DNA of 46,729 nucleotides, taken from Pseudomonas sp. C1C7 (GTDB taxonomy: Bacteria; Pseudomonadota; Gammaproteobacteria; Pseudomonadales; Pseudomonadaceae). Shown piece by piece: positions 18,563-27,108 of the stretch (its first letter is position 1; each line of letters opens with the position of its first letter). Position numbers and translations under genes: made by a program. A model generated the notes under the pieces. That model did no database searches, had not been told where the DNA came from, and saw only the letters and a list, made by a program, of their open reading frames with translations. The stretch covers positions 1 through 46,729 of the forward strand of contig NZ_JABFMP010000045.1 in NCBI RefSeq assembly GCF_013359595.1, read 5' to 3'.

Positions 18563-19912
18563 TCAAGCCAGGCACCGTTCCAGCCCATCAACCGATTCCA
18601 GTGCTTCCAGCCGCCACAACTGCTCGACCAACCCCATCGCCTGCTGCCGCGAGATCACCCGCGTCGCCAGGCTGTAGAACTTTTCCACCAGCGCCTCGTC
18701 ACTCAACGGATTGCCCGGCGCTCCCAGAGGTGGATCGACACACAGGCTGGCCAGCCGACCGTCCACGGTCCGTACACTGACCACCGGCTCGCCATCCTCT
18801 GACAGTTGCGGATCCACCTCAAGACGAATGCGCGACAGCCAGCGAGCAATTCGCGGATCGTCGCGCTGCGCCTCGTCATAAGCCTCAAGCCGGCAATGGC
18901 CATGCACCAACCGCGCGGCGAGGGCGTAGGGCAGGCTCATCTGCGCCGCCGCCAGGGTGCCGACATCCTGGCTGCCGCACATGTCCTTCAGAAACCCGCA
19001 CAACGACACCTGGACATCCTCTACCTGATCGGCGCCGACCTGCAATTGCGCAAGCAACAACCCCAGCGCATCGATGGCCGAATGGGTGCCCCGGCAGGAG
19101 GCGTAGGGTTTGATCGAGCAGCGGGCGAGTTTCCACACCGTCCCCAGATCGGCATCCAGCGCTTCGGGTTGAGCGGTCTGCGAGGCCAAAGTCCTGAGAA
19201 ATCCGCCCCAGACATCGTCGAACAGTTTCGACGGCCCGGTGACGCCTTGCCCGGCAAACCGCGCCGCCAGCAAGCCGCCCTCGGCCGCGCGACCGCTGTG
19301 CAGTTTTTTGCTTTGCGAGCCATCGTGGATGAAGGCCCACAACCCGCCGCTGAAACTGCCCGCGATGCCGAGCGTGGCGAGCATTTGCTCCGTGTTCAAA
19401 CCCAGGATTCGTGCGCTGGCCGCCGCCGCGCCGAACACGCCGCAGGTCGCGGTGGAGTGCCAGCCGGCACCGTTGTGGGCGCTATAGCTGCCGCAGGCTT
19501 CGAGGACCCGACGGCCGATCTCGTAGCCGATCACCACGGCAGTGATGAACTCGCGTCCGCTCACAGGCTGCCCGGCCAGCGAGACCGCCGCCATGACCGC
19601 CGGCAACACCACGGCGCCGGAATGATCGCAGCCACCGGTGTCGTCCAGCTCCAGCGCGTGGGCGGCGACACCGTTGAGCAAGGCCGCCTGAGCCGCGCCG
19701 AGTCGCAGGTCGGTGCCCCAGACCAGGGTCTCACCGACGTCGCCCTCGAACACCCGGCGTGCCTGCAGTGCCACGCTGCTGTCAGCGCCGGCCAGGGTTG
19801 CACCCAGGGTGTCGAGAATATGTCGCTTGGCTTGCGCCACCAGCGTTGGCGGCAAATCCTCGAACCGGGTCTCGACGCAAAACTGCGCCAGCCGTTGCAT
19901 CCGTCCGGTCAT
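18563..19912 (-). CDS. MmgE/PrpD family protein
   Basis: A 449-residue protein of the MmgE/PrpD fold, which includes 2-methylcitrate dehydratase, cis-aconitate decarboxylase and iminodisuccinate epimerase. Seen: KRHILDTLGATLAGADSS near the N-terminus; LNGVAAHALELDDTGGCDHS at about 75-95, the active-site His/Asp region of the family; and KPYASCRGTHSAIDA at about 270. It lacks the genomic context of the 2-methylcitrate cycle (no prpB or prpC). Its start overlaps the stop of the upstream deacetylase-family gene (ATGA). Together with a C-N lyase in the same operon it could be an epimerase or dehydratase acting on an N-substituted dicarboxylate (inference). Confidence 0.85.
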   Translation of the reverse strand: MTGRMQRLAQFCVETRFEDLPPTLVAQAKRHILDTLGATLAGADSSVALQARRVFEGDVGETLVWGTDLRLGAAQAALLNGVAAHALELDDTGGCDHSGAVVLPAVMAAVSLAGQPVSGREFITAVVIGYEIGRRVLEACGSYSAHNGAGWHSTATCGVFGAAAASARILGLNTEQMLATLGIAGSFSGGLWAFIHDGSQSKKLHSGRAAEGGLLAARFAGQGVTGPSKLFDDVWGGFLRTLASQTAQPEALDADLGTVWKLARCSIKPYASCRGTHSAIDALGLLLAQLQVGADQVEDVQVSLCGFLKDMCGSQDVGTLAAAQMSLPYALAARLVHGHCRLEAYDEAQRDDPRIARWLSRIRLEVDPQLSEDGEPVVSVRTVDGRLASLCVDPPLGAPGNPLSDEALVEKFYSLATRVISRQQAMGLVEQLWRLEALESVDGLERCLA

Positions 19913-20796
19913 AGGAGGTAATCCCGGTAATGCCGCTCATACACTGACGCCGGATGATCCTCGGTCACCGGCGCCGCGGACTCCGCCCACCATTGCGCGA
20001 CTTCAGCTCCGGTGGCGATCCACACGTCATCGCGCTGCTGGATACCTTCGAGCAGCTCGCGCAACACACCGATGCGTCCCGGCGTGGCGATGATTTCCGG
20101 GTGCAGGCGCAGCACATAGCACAGGCCGAAACGATGAAACCCGGCGAAGTCCATCTGCAGGTTGCCCAGGGTGTGGCTGTAGGAGGCGATCCGCGATTGG
20201 GCCGGTGGCACCGCCGGGCTGAGGTTGAAGGCGAAGTAGGGCTCGTCCTCCAGTTCGTAGTGCAGCGGCAGTTCGATCACATCAGGGGCGGTCGGGTGGG
20301 CGAACGGCAGGTCATCGCCGCGCCACGAAGACGACCAGCCAATACCCTGATCGCGCAACGCCTCGATGAAACCCGGTGCGCCGTTGCCGGCGGGGATGCG
20401 GAAACCACCGGGACGCTGCCCGGTCAATGCCTGCAAGGCCTGGCAGCCCCGGGCAATTTCCGCGGTCTGTTGCGCCAGATCGAGGTTGTCGTAGTTCTGG
20501 TGACGATAGCCTGCACAGGCGATTTCATGGCCGCCGGCCTGGATCGCCCGCAGGTGCCCGGGGTTTTCCTCGGCGACGATGCCCGGGACGAACCAGCTGC
20601 TACGCACGCCCAGTTCCCTGAACAGCCCGAGCAAACGCTCGACGCCGCGCTGAGTACCGTAGCGCCAGACCGACAACGTCTTGTCGCGCCCGGCGACTTC
20701 CGGGGCCTGGGTGAGAATGCCGTGGATGTCGTTGTAGTCGACGGTCAGTACCACGGCGCAGCGGTAGCCCTTGGGCCAGGTAGTGAACTCAGCCAT
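19909..20796 (-). CDS. NodB-fold hydrolase lacking metal ligands (PuuE-like state)
   Basis: A 295-residue polysaccharide deacetylase (CE4/NodB) family protein, paralogous to the gene just upstream. Motif 1 reads LTVDYND where the paralog has LAFDLDG, so the second Asp is replaced by Asn22. Motif 2 reads GHEIACAGYRH where the paralog has GHEVAYHGYKH, so the first metal His is Ala. GFRIPAG is kept as motif 3. Loss of metal ligands is known for PuuE allantoinase, a metal-independent amidase from this fold. The protein therefore probably cleaves a small amide or cyclic amide, or acts with its paralog, rather than deacetylating a polymer. It overlaps both neighbours by a few bases. Confidence 0.82.
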   Translation of the reverse strand: MAEFTTWPKGYRCAVVLTVDYNDIHGILTQAPEVAGRDKTLSVWRYGTQRGVERLLGLFRELGVRSSWFVPGIVAEENPGHLRAIQAGGHEIACAGYRHQNYDNLDLAQQTAEIARGCQALQALTGQRPGGFRIPAGNGAPGFIEALRDQGIGWSSSWRGDDLPFAHPTAPDVIELPLHYELEDEPYFAFNLSPAVPPAQSRIASYSHTLGNLQMDFAGFHRFGLCYVLRLHPEIIATPGRIGVLRELLEGIQQRDDVWIATGAEVAQWWAESAAPVTEDHPASVYERHYRDYLL

Positions 20797-21637
20797 GGTG
20801 ATGCTCCTTCAGCCACCAGTGGGCGACGTCGCGGCAGGTGGCGAACCAGACGTCGTCTCGTTGGCGCATGTGTTCGAAGAGTTTTTCCAGCAGCAGGATG
20901 CGCCCCGGTTTGCCGGTGATCTTGGGGTGGAACAGGGTGGTCAGGCACAGGCCTTCGTCCATGGCGCCGTCGTATTCGCGACACCAGTTGTCCAGGGTCA
21001 GTGCGTAGCTGGCGGTACGGTCCAGTCCTGAAGGAAAGTCCGGCGCACGGGTGTAGGCGATGGAGGCGTAATCGTCCATCTCCCAGCGACCGGGGATTTC
21101 CACCAGCGGCGTGGCATGACCCGCCACGTTGACCAGATAGGGCCGGTCATCGCCGCGCATGCTGCTGGAGTAGGTCACGCCGGCTTCCACCAGCATCGCC
21201 GGGGTCTCGGCGCGCCAGTCGCCGGACGGGGTGCGGAAGCCTTCGGCGCGGATGTTCAGGTGTTTCCAGAACACCTCGCGGCAGCGCTGCATCACGTCCT
21301 TCTGCTGGTCCAGCGTCAGGGCGTAAAAGGATTCGTGTTTGTAGCCGTGATACGCCACCTCATGCCCGCGCTCGACAATCGCCTGGGACTGTTTCGGCCA
21401 GTTCTCCACCACCCACGCGGGGACGAAGAAGGTGGTCGGCAGGCGGAATTCGTCGAGCAGATCGAGGATCCGCGGCAGTGCCCGATAGGGGCCATAGCCG
21501 CCGAAACCGAAGTACTCGGGCTTGTGCCAGATCGAACCGTTGAGCATGGCATCGCCCGTGGGGCCGTCGAGGTCGAAGGCCAGGGCCAGACAGGCCTTGT
21601 GGTTGTCGGGCCAGGTGGACTTGAGTGAGGAGGACAT
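20789..21637 (-). CDS. NodB-fold (polysaccharide deacetylase family) hydrolase
   Basis: A 282-residue protein starting at the ATG at 21637 (GGAG 7 bases upstream; an in-frame ATG at 21676 lies in REP sequence). Seen: LAFDLDGPTG (D22, D24), GHEVAYHGYKH (H97, H101) and GFRTPSGDW, which are the metal triad and substrate motifs of the intracellular HpPgdA/PuuE/cyclic-imidase-like branch. There is no signal peptide or membrane segment, so a cytoplasmic small-molecule amidohydrolase is more likely than a cell-wall enzyme. It follows the binding protein gene of an amino-acid ABC importer and overlaps the start of its metal-ligand-poor paralog by 8 bases. Confidence 0.85.
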   Translation of the reverse strand: MSSSLKSTWPDNHKACLALAFDLDGPTGDAMLNGSIWHKPEYFGFGGYGPYRALPRILDLLDEFRLPTTFFVPAWVVENWPKQSQAIVERGHEVAYHGYKHESFYALTLDQQKDVMQRCREVFWKHLNIRAEGFRTPSGDWRAETPAMLVEAGVTYSSSMRGDDRPYLVNVAGHATPLVEIPGRWEMDDYASIAYTRAPDFPSGLDRTASYALTLDNWCREYDGAMDEGLCLTTLFHPKITGKPGRILLLEKLFEHMRQRDDVWFATCRDVAHWWLKEHHHG

Positions 21638-21675
21638 CGTGGTGCTCCAGCTTTCTATAGGCAAAACACAATTCA

Positions 21676-21765
21676 TGTGGGAGCGGGCTTGCCCGCGATG
21701 AGGGTGGCACTTTCAACATCAATGTCGCCTGCCAGTCAGCCATCGCGGGCAAGCCCGCTCCCACA
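21676..21765. repeat. Inverted REP pair
   Basis: REP copies at 21676-21699 and, inverted, 21742-21765, each with the GCGGGCTTGCCCGC core. They lie between the binding-protein gene and the first NodB-fold hydrolase gene inside the operon and may set differential expression of the abundant binding protein. Confidence 0.85.
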
Positions 21766-21788
21766 GGTACTACATTTGACTCAGATAT

Positions 21789-22613
21789 CTACTTGCCGGC
21801 GTTAATGGTCACCGTCTTGATCGCCCCCAGCTCCAGGTCCCACTTCTTCAGGATCGCCTGGTAGCTGCCGTCGTCGATCATGCTTTGCAGGGCGACTTTC
21901 ACCGCCTCGCTCAGCTCAGGCTTTTTCTTGCTCACACCAAGGCCGGTGAACTGCGAGGAGATCGGCAGGCCCACGGTCTTGTACATGTCCTTTTCCTGGG
22001 TCTTCAGATACGGCAGGGTTTCGCTGCCCTGCATCGCCGCGTCGATGCGGCTCTGGCGCAGTTGCGCCCGGGCGTCGGCGGAGCCTTCGGTACCGATCAC
22101 GGTGATCGCGGGCTTGCCGGCGGCTTCACAGTTGGCCTTGCTCCACTCGGCGATTTCCGCCGGGAAGGTGGTACGTCGGCTGGTGCCGACTTTCTTGCCG
22201 CACAGATCGACGATCTCGTTGGTGTCCTTGTTTTTCTGCAAGGTGTAGAACTGCGGGCCGCTGGTGAAGTAGTCGACGAAGGTCACGCTGGCCTGACGCT
22301 CGGCGGTGTCGGTCATGCCCGACAGCACCATGTCCACGCGGTCGGTGGTCAGGGCGTTGATCATTTGCTCGAAGCCGGTTTCCTGCCACTTGATCTTCAC
22401 GCCCAGGCGTTCGGCCAGGGCATTGCCCAGGTCGACGTCGACGCCGGTGAGGGTGTTGGTGGCCGGGTCCTTGAAATCCATCGGCGGGTAGTTGGGCATG
22501 ATCGCGACCACGATCTCGCCCTTGTCCTTGATGCTGGCCGGAAGGTCGGCGGCGAAGCTGAAACCGCAAGCCATAACGCCTGCGAGTACTGCTGGAATAA
22601 CGAAGTTCTTCAT
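21789..22613 (-). CDS. Amino-acid-type ABC transporter substrate-binding protein
   Basis: A 274-residue periplasmic binding protein (SBP family 3). The signal peptide is hydrophobic at residues about 5-20, with cleavage after FSFA. Then come IVVAIMPNYPPMDFKD and LTGVDVDLGNALAERLGVK, the usual first lobe, and VDMVLSGMTDTAERQ. The ligand-binding Arg of the family is present in the TAERQ segment. It precedes the hydrolase genes and follows the ATPase gene. The substrate is probably an amino-acid-like or N-containing dicarboxylate compound consistent with the lyase in the operon (inference). Confidence 0.88.
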   Translation of the reverse strand: MKNFVIPAVLAGVMACGFSFAADLPASIKDKGEIVVAIMPNYPPMDFKDPATNTLTGVDVDLGNALAERLGVKIKWQETGFEQMINALTTDRVDMVLSGMTDTAERQASVTFVDYFTSGPQFYTLQKNKDTNEIVDLCGKKVGTSRRTTFPAEIAEWSKANCEAAGKPAITVIGTEGSADARAQLRQSRIDAAMQGSETLPYLKTQEKDMYKTVGLPISSQFTGLGVSKKKPELSEAVKVALQSMIDDGSYQAILKKWDLELGAIKTVTINAGK

Positions 22614-22655
22614 GGGTCGTTCTCTTATGAGTGTTTTTTTAACGCCAACCGGCGT

Positions 22656-23420
22656 TCAGGTTCGAACGGCAGAAATGAAGCTTTGGGTGCGAGGGTTTTG
22701 CGGACTTATTAGTATTTCTTCGGGGCTTCCTGCCTCCACGATCTGCCCGCCGTCCATGAACACCATGCGGTTGGAAACTTCGCGGGCGAAGCCCAGTTCA
22801 TGGGTGACGACGATCATGGTCATGCCGGTCTGCGCCAGGTCGCGCATCACCGACAACACCTCACCGACCAGTTCCGGGTCGAGTGCCGAAGTGGGTTCAT
22901 CGAACAGCATCAGCTTGGGGCGCATGGCCAGCGCACGGGCGATGGCGACACGTTGCTGCTGACCACCCGACAGTTCGATCGGGTAGCTGTTGCGCTTGTC
23001 GGCCAGGCCGACGCGGGCGAGCAGTTCCAGGGCTTCTTCGGTCGCCTCCTTGGGCGAACGCTTGAGCACCTGGCACGGCCCTTCGATGATGTTTTGCAGC
23101 ACAGTCATGTGCGGGAACAGGTTGAAGCGCTGGAACACCATGCCGGTGGACAGGCGCTGGCGGGCGATCTGGGTTTCGGTCAGCTCGTGTAGCTTGTTGC
23201 CGACCACGCGGTAGCCCACCAGTTCGCCGTCGACCCACAGGCCGCCCTTGTCGATCTTTTCCAGCTGGTTGACGCAGCGCAGCAGGGTGCTCTTGCCGGA
23301 GCCGGACGGGCCGATGATGCACAGCACTTCGCCTTGCTCGACCTCGATATTGATGTCCTTGAGCGCGTGGTAACTGTCGTAGTACTTGTTCAGGCTCACG
23401 GCCTTGACGATGCTTCTCAT
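22656..23420 (-). CDS. Amino-acid-type ABC transporter ATP-binding protein
   Basis: A 254-residue ATPase of the GlnQ/HisP class. Seen: Walker A GPSGSGKST, Q-loop TGMVFQRFNLFPHMTVLQN, signature LSGGQQQRVAIARALAM, Walker B LMLFDEPTSALDPE and the switch His in VVTHELGFA. It forms the importer with the neighbouring permease (10 bases apart) and binding protein. All hallmark residues are intact. Confidence 0.93.
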   Translation of the reverse strand: MRSIVKAVSLNKYYDSYHALKDINIEVEQGEVLCIIGPSGSGKSTLLRCVNQLEKIDKGGLWVDGELVGYRVVGNKLHELTETQIARQRLSTGMVFQRFNLFPHMTVLQNIIEGPCQVLKRSPKEATEEALELLARVGLADKRNSYPIELSGGQQQRVAIARALAMRPKLMLFDEPTSALDPELVGEVLSVMRDLAQTGMTMIVVTHELGFAREVSNRMVFMDGGQIVEAGSPEEILISPQNPRTQSFISAVRT

Positions 23421-23430
23421 GTCGGATTCC

Positions 23431-24309
23431 TCAAGAACGCTTGCCGGCGCCGCGAGCGAAACGTCGCTCCAGACGGCTTTGACCGAAGGACAGCACAGTG
23501 ACGGTGGCCAGGTACCAGATACCGGCGACGATCAGCAGCTCCATCACGCGGGCGTTGGCGTAGTAGATGTTCTGGGCGTTGTAGAGCAGTTCCGAGTACT
23601 GGATGACGCTGGCCAGCGAGGTCATCTTCACCATGCCGATGAACTCGTTGCCCACCGGCGGAATGATGATCCGCATGGCCTGGGGCAGGATGATCCGGCG
23701 CAGTGCCTGCAGGCGCGGCATGCCGATCGATTTGGCTGCCTCGTACTGCCCGGTGTCCACCGAGAGCAGGCCGGCGCGCACCACTTCGGCGGTGTAGGCG
23801 CCCTGGTTGATGGAGAGGCCCAGCAGGGCGGCCACGAACGGTGTCATCAGGCTGACGGTGTCGAGTTCGAACACCCCCGGAATGCCGATAGTGGGAAAGA
23901 TCAGCGCCAGGTTGAACCACAGCAGCAGTTGCAGGATCAGCGGCGTGCCGCGAAACAGCCAGGTGTAGGTCAGTGCCACATAGCGCAGGATCGGGTTGGC
24001 CGACATGCGCATGATCGCGGTGATCACCCCGAACAAGATGCCCAGGGCCATCGCCAGCACGGCCATGATGATGGTGTTGAGCAAGCCCCACATGATCGCC
24101 TGGGAGGTGAGGAACTGGCCGATGTACGACCATTCGATCTTGCCTTCGGCGAAGGCGCGCACCAGGCCCAGCAGTGCGACGACGATCAGGGCGGCAAAGA
24201 ACATCCGCCCGTAGTAGCGCCGGGGCACGTGTTGATACTGGGTGATGTCGAACTGGTTTTCCGCCAGTTTGCGCTCGGCCTGGAGTCGTTGTGCCTGTGT
24301 CTGGCTCAT
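23431..24309 (-). CDS. Amino-acid-type ABC transporter permease
   Basis: A 292-residue HisM/GlnP-family permease with an N-terminal cytoplasmic stretch of about 35 residues rich in charged residues, a first TM near 36-55 and the core of about five TMs. The family motif EVVRAGLLSVDTGQYEAAKS (EAA loop) and RIILPQAMRIIIPP are present. One permease gene only is seen, so the transporter is probably a homodimer in the membrane. It is followed by the ATPase gene. Confidence 0.92.
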   Translation of the reverse strand: MSQTQAQRLQAERKLAENQFDITQYQHVPRRYYGRMFFAALIVVALLGLVRAFAEGKIEWSYIGQFLTSQAIMWGLLNTIIMAVLAMALGILFGVITAIMRMSANPILRYVALTYTWLFRGTPLILQLLLWFNLALIFPTIGIPGVFELDTVSLMTPFVAALLGLSINQGAYTAEVVRAGLLSVDTGQYEAAKSIGMPRLQALRRIILPQAMRIIIPPVGNEFIGMVKMTSLASVIQYSELLYNAQNIYYANARVMELLIVAGIWYLATVTVLSFGQSRLERRFARGAGKRS

Positions 24310-24402
24310 GTTGTTTCTCCGTACACCGCCTGTTCAAACCGGCGGCATATATGGTTGTTCAGGTGAAACACTGTCCCTGTGGGAGCGGGTTTTGTGTCTG
24401 CT

Positions 24403-25830
24403 TCAGAGGCGGAAACCCTGATAGTCCTCAGTCCAGCGCTGCTGCGCGGCGAGGGCGGTTTTCAGGCGGCCGATCTGCTCGCGTACCTGTTGCGGCGCGG
24501 TGCCGCCCCAGCCGTTGCGGGCGGCGATGGCGGCTTCCAGGGTCAGGCTTTCGCGTACTTGCGGCGTCAGTCGCGGGTCGATCTCGGCCAGCAGCGCCGG
24601 GGAGGCTTCCCACAGTTCGATGTCGTGTTTCTCGCAGGCCTTGACCAGCGCACCGGTGATTTCATGGGCTTCCTTGAACGGCACGCCGCGCACCGCAAGC
24701 CAGTCGGCGACTTCGGTGGCGAGGGTGAAGCCAAGCGGTGCCTGACGACGCAGTTCCTCGACGTTGACCGTCATGGTCGCCACCATCCCGGCCATCGCCG
24801 GCAGCACCAGCAGCAGGGTGTCGACGCTGTCGAGCACGCCGTGCTTGTCTTCGCTCAAGTCGCGGTTGTAGGACAGCGGCAGGGATTTGAGCGTGGACAG
24901 CAGGCCGGTCAGGTTGCCGATCAGGCGACCGGCCTTGCCCCGTGCCAGTTCGGCGATATCCGGGTTCTTCTTCTGCGGCATGATCGAGCTGCCGGTGGCG
25001 TAGGCATCGTCCAGCGCGATCCAGCGGAACTGGCGCGACGACCACAGGCAGAACTCTTCGGCCAGACGGGAAATGTTGACCCCCAGCATGCTGGCGATGA
25101 ACAGGAATTCGGCGACGTGATCGCGGCTGGCGACGGCGTCGATGGAGTTTTCGCACACCCCGCTGTAACCCATTTCCCTGGCCGACTGCTGCGGCATGCG
25201 GGCGATGGCCGAACCGGCCATGGCTGCAGCGCCCAGTGGCGACAGCGAGGTGCGTGCGTCCCAGTCCACCAGGCGCTGCACGTCACGCAGCATCGATTGG
25301 GCGTGGGCCAACAGGTGGTGGGCGAACACGATCGGCTGCGCCTGCTGCAGGTGGGTGAAGCCGGGGCAGATGCTCTCGACGTGCTGTTCGGCCTGATTCA
25401 CCAGCGCCTGTTGCAGCGCCAGCACTTCCACGGCCAGGGTGCGGACGTGATCACGCAGGAACAGGCGCAGGTCGTTGGCGGTCTGGTCGTTGCGCGAGCG
25501 ACCGGCGCGCAGCTTGCCGCCCAGGGCGCCGAGGCGCTCGGTCAGCAGGCGTTCGATGAACGTGTGGACGTCTTCGTCGTCCAGGGTCGGCGCGATGCTG
25601 CCAGCGCGAAAATCGCTGCCGATCTGCTCCAGAGCGTCGAGCATGGTCCGGGTTTCCTGCTCGCTCAGAAGGCCTGCGCGCTGCAATTCCCGGGCGTGGG
25701 CCTTGGAGCCGGCAAGGTCGTACGGCGTCAGGCGGAAATAGCGCTCCGGGCAACGGGAGAGGGCAGCCAGGGCTTCGGACGGACCGCTTTTGAAGCGAGC
25801 ACCCCAGAGACGGTCGGTGGTTTGAGACAT
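24403..25830 (-). CDS. Argininosuccinate-lyase-like C-N lyase
   Basis: A 475-residue member of the fumarase/aspartase superfamily, closest in motifs to argininosuccinate lyase. Seen: YDLAGSKAHAREL, KLRAGRSRNDQTANDLRL, PGFTHLQQAQPIVFAHHLL and the signature GSSIMPQKKNPDIAE, which carries the catalytic Ser loop. I start at the ATG at 25830 (GAGGA 8 bases upstream) rather than 25899. It is the first gene of a catabolic operon with an importer, two NodB-fold hydrolases and a MmgE/PrpD protein, not of an arginine biosynthesis locus. It is therefore likely a paralog releasing fumarate from an N-substituted aspartate, as EDDS lyase and iminodisuccinate lyase do (inference). Plain ArgH activity remains possible. 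Confidence 0.85.
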   Translation of the reverse strand: MSQTTDRLWGARFKSGPSEALAALSRCPERYFRLTPYDLAGSKAHARELQRAGLLSEQETRTMLDALEQIGSDFRAGSIAPTLDDEDVHTFIERLLTERLGALGGKLRAGRSRNDQTANDLRLFLRDHVRTLAVEVLALQQALVNQAEQHVESICPGFTHLQQAQPIVFAHHLLAHAQSMLRDVQRLVDWDARTSLSPLGAAAMAGSAIARMPQQSAREMGYSGVCENSIDAVASRDHVAEFLFIASMLGVNISRLAEEFCLWSSRQFRWIALDDAYATGSSIMPQKKNPDIAELARGKAGRLIGNLTGLLSTLKSLPLSYNRDLSEDKHGVLDSVDTLLLVLPAMAGMVATMTVNVEELRRQAPLGFTLATEVADWLAVRGVPFKEAHEITGALVKACEKHDIELWEASPALLAEIDPRLTPQVRESLTLEAAIAARNGWGGTAPQQVREQIGRLKTALAAQQRWTEDYQGFRL

Positions 25831-25997
25831 TGTTGTTTTCCTCGTCGATAACGCGAACTGAAAGCGTGTGCCAGACCTGAAATCCGCAGCGAAAAACATT
25901 CGCTCAAGATCAGGTCAATTCAATTTCAAGGGCAGGGGAACAGCGCAGTTGCAAAGGGGCGAGAGCTGATCGAAATGTCAGCTTTTAATATTTGCGA

Positions 25998-26043
25998 ATC
26001 AGTGATTTGGCACTGATGTTCGGGATTTTTTGGCAGTTGCCAA
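25998..26043. promoter_or_regulatory. Two dyads in the lyase-lysR intergenic region (candidate LysR operators)
   Basis: ATCAGTG (25998-26004) pairs perfectly with CACTGAT (26011-26017), and TTGGCA (26030-26035) pairs with TGCCAA (26038-26043). The region 25831-26137 separates divergent genes and holds no ORF of note. LysR regulators usually bind such paired sites and control the divergent operon (family knowledge); the link is inferred. Confidence 0.4.
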
Positions 26044-26137
26044 GCCTGGTTTTCTGTGTTCATTATTATTTAGGCCAGCTATGTTTTTGTTGTTGGACAC
26101 AGATTGTTGAATTGGGCGCCAGAGGTAAATAAGCATT

Positions 26138-27103
26138 ATGGAAACCCCACTTTCCAATTCCGGAAACCCGCCGCTGAAAGCGCCGCAACGGGCGCCGCTG
26201 GCCCTCAGCGGGCTGGATTTCAAACTGCTCAAGGTGTTCAAGGCGGTGGTCGAAGCGGGTGGTTTCAGCGCGGCGCAGAACGAACTGAACGTGGGTCTGG
26301 CGGCCATCAGCAAACAGATCTCGGACCTGGAAATCCGCATCGGCATGCGCCTGTGCACCCGTGGGCGCGAGGGCTTTCACCTGACTGAAGAGGGACGCAT
26401 TGTTTATCAGGCGTCCATTGACTTGTTTGCTTCCGTTGACAACTTTCGTGATCGGCTTAGTTCGGCGCAAAATGAACTTGTCGGTGATCTTGGTGTGGGG
26501 GTTATTGATAATACTATTTCCGATCCTTTATCGCCGTTAGTTGCTGCGCTTAGAGCGTTGAGCGAACAGTATCCGAAAATAAGATTTCAACTTCAGGCAT
26601 CTCAGCTCGATGAAGTGGAACGGGGCGTGGTAGAGGGTCGGCTGGTCGCCGGGATCGTGCCGGTTTATCAGCGGCGGGAGGAATTCGACTACTACCCGTT
26701 ATACGAGGAACGCTCGGAGGTTTATTGCGCCGTCGGCCATCCGTTGTTCTCGATACCGGCCGATCGGATGAGCAGCAACATGCTCAAGGATTACGAGTGT
26801 GTTAATCACCGTTATGCGATTCATCGCGACAAACTTAACTTCGCTCACTACGACAGTTCCTCAGCCTCGGCGACTCAGGTCGAGGCCGTGGCATTGTTGA
26901 TCAGGACCGGTCGATTCGTCGGCTTTCTTCCGCAACATTACGCGGCGCAGTGGGTGGCGCAGGGGCAGTTCCGGGCACTGTGTCCGGAACTGATCCACAT
27001 CGCTACACCGTTCAATCTGATTCTGCGTCACAACGTTGTGCGCAGTCCGCTGGTCAAGGCATTCGCCCAGGCGCTGGGCGTGGATCTGAAGTCCCCGACC
27101 TGA
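26138..27103 (+). CDS. LysR-family transcriptional regulator
   Basis: A 321-residue regulator with a winged helix-turn-helix at about 25-85 (FKLLKVFKAVVEAGGFSAAQ, AAISKQISDLEIRIGMRLCT). The LysR effector domain follows from about 110 (LGVGVIDNTISDPLSP onward). It has an unusual N-terminal extension of about 25 Pro-containing residues before the first helix. GAGG lies 11 bases upstream of the ATG. It is divergent from the lyase-importer-hydrolase operon and is the obvious candidate for its substrate-responsive activator. Confidence 0.9.
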   Translation: METPLSNSGNPPLKAPQRAPLALSGLDFKLLKVFKAVVEAGGFSAAQNELNVGLAAISKQISDLEIRIGMRLCTRGREGFHLTEEGRIVYQASIDLFASVDNFRDRLSSAQNELVGDLGVGVIDNTISDPLSPLVAALRALSEQYPKIRFQLQASQLDEVERGVVEGRLVAGIVPVYQRREEFDYYPLYEERSEVYCAVGHPLFSIPADRMSSNMLKDYECVNHRYAIHRDKLNFAHYDSSSASATQVEAVALLIRTGRFVGFLPQHYAAQWVAQGQFRALCPELIHIATPFNLILRHNVVRSPLVKAFAQALGVDLKSPT

Positions 27104-27108
27104 GGACG

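Noticed and set aside
19909..21637. Calling the two NodB-fold proteins PuuE allantoinases
   Set aside because: Motif 1 of both differs from PuuE and no ureide or urate genes are nearby; only the loss of metal ligands in one of them is PuuE-like.
13704..21765. REP clusters as a possible CRISPR array
   Set aside because: The repeats are palindromic inverted pairs at irregular distances, without uniform spacers or cas genes.
24403..25830. Annotating the lyase simply as biosynthetic argH
   Set aside because: The operon holds import and hydrolase genes rather than arginine genes, so a catabolic paralog is more likely, though ArgH activity cannot be excluded from sequence.
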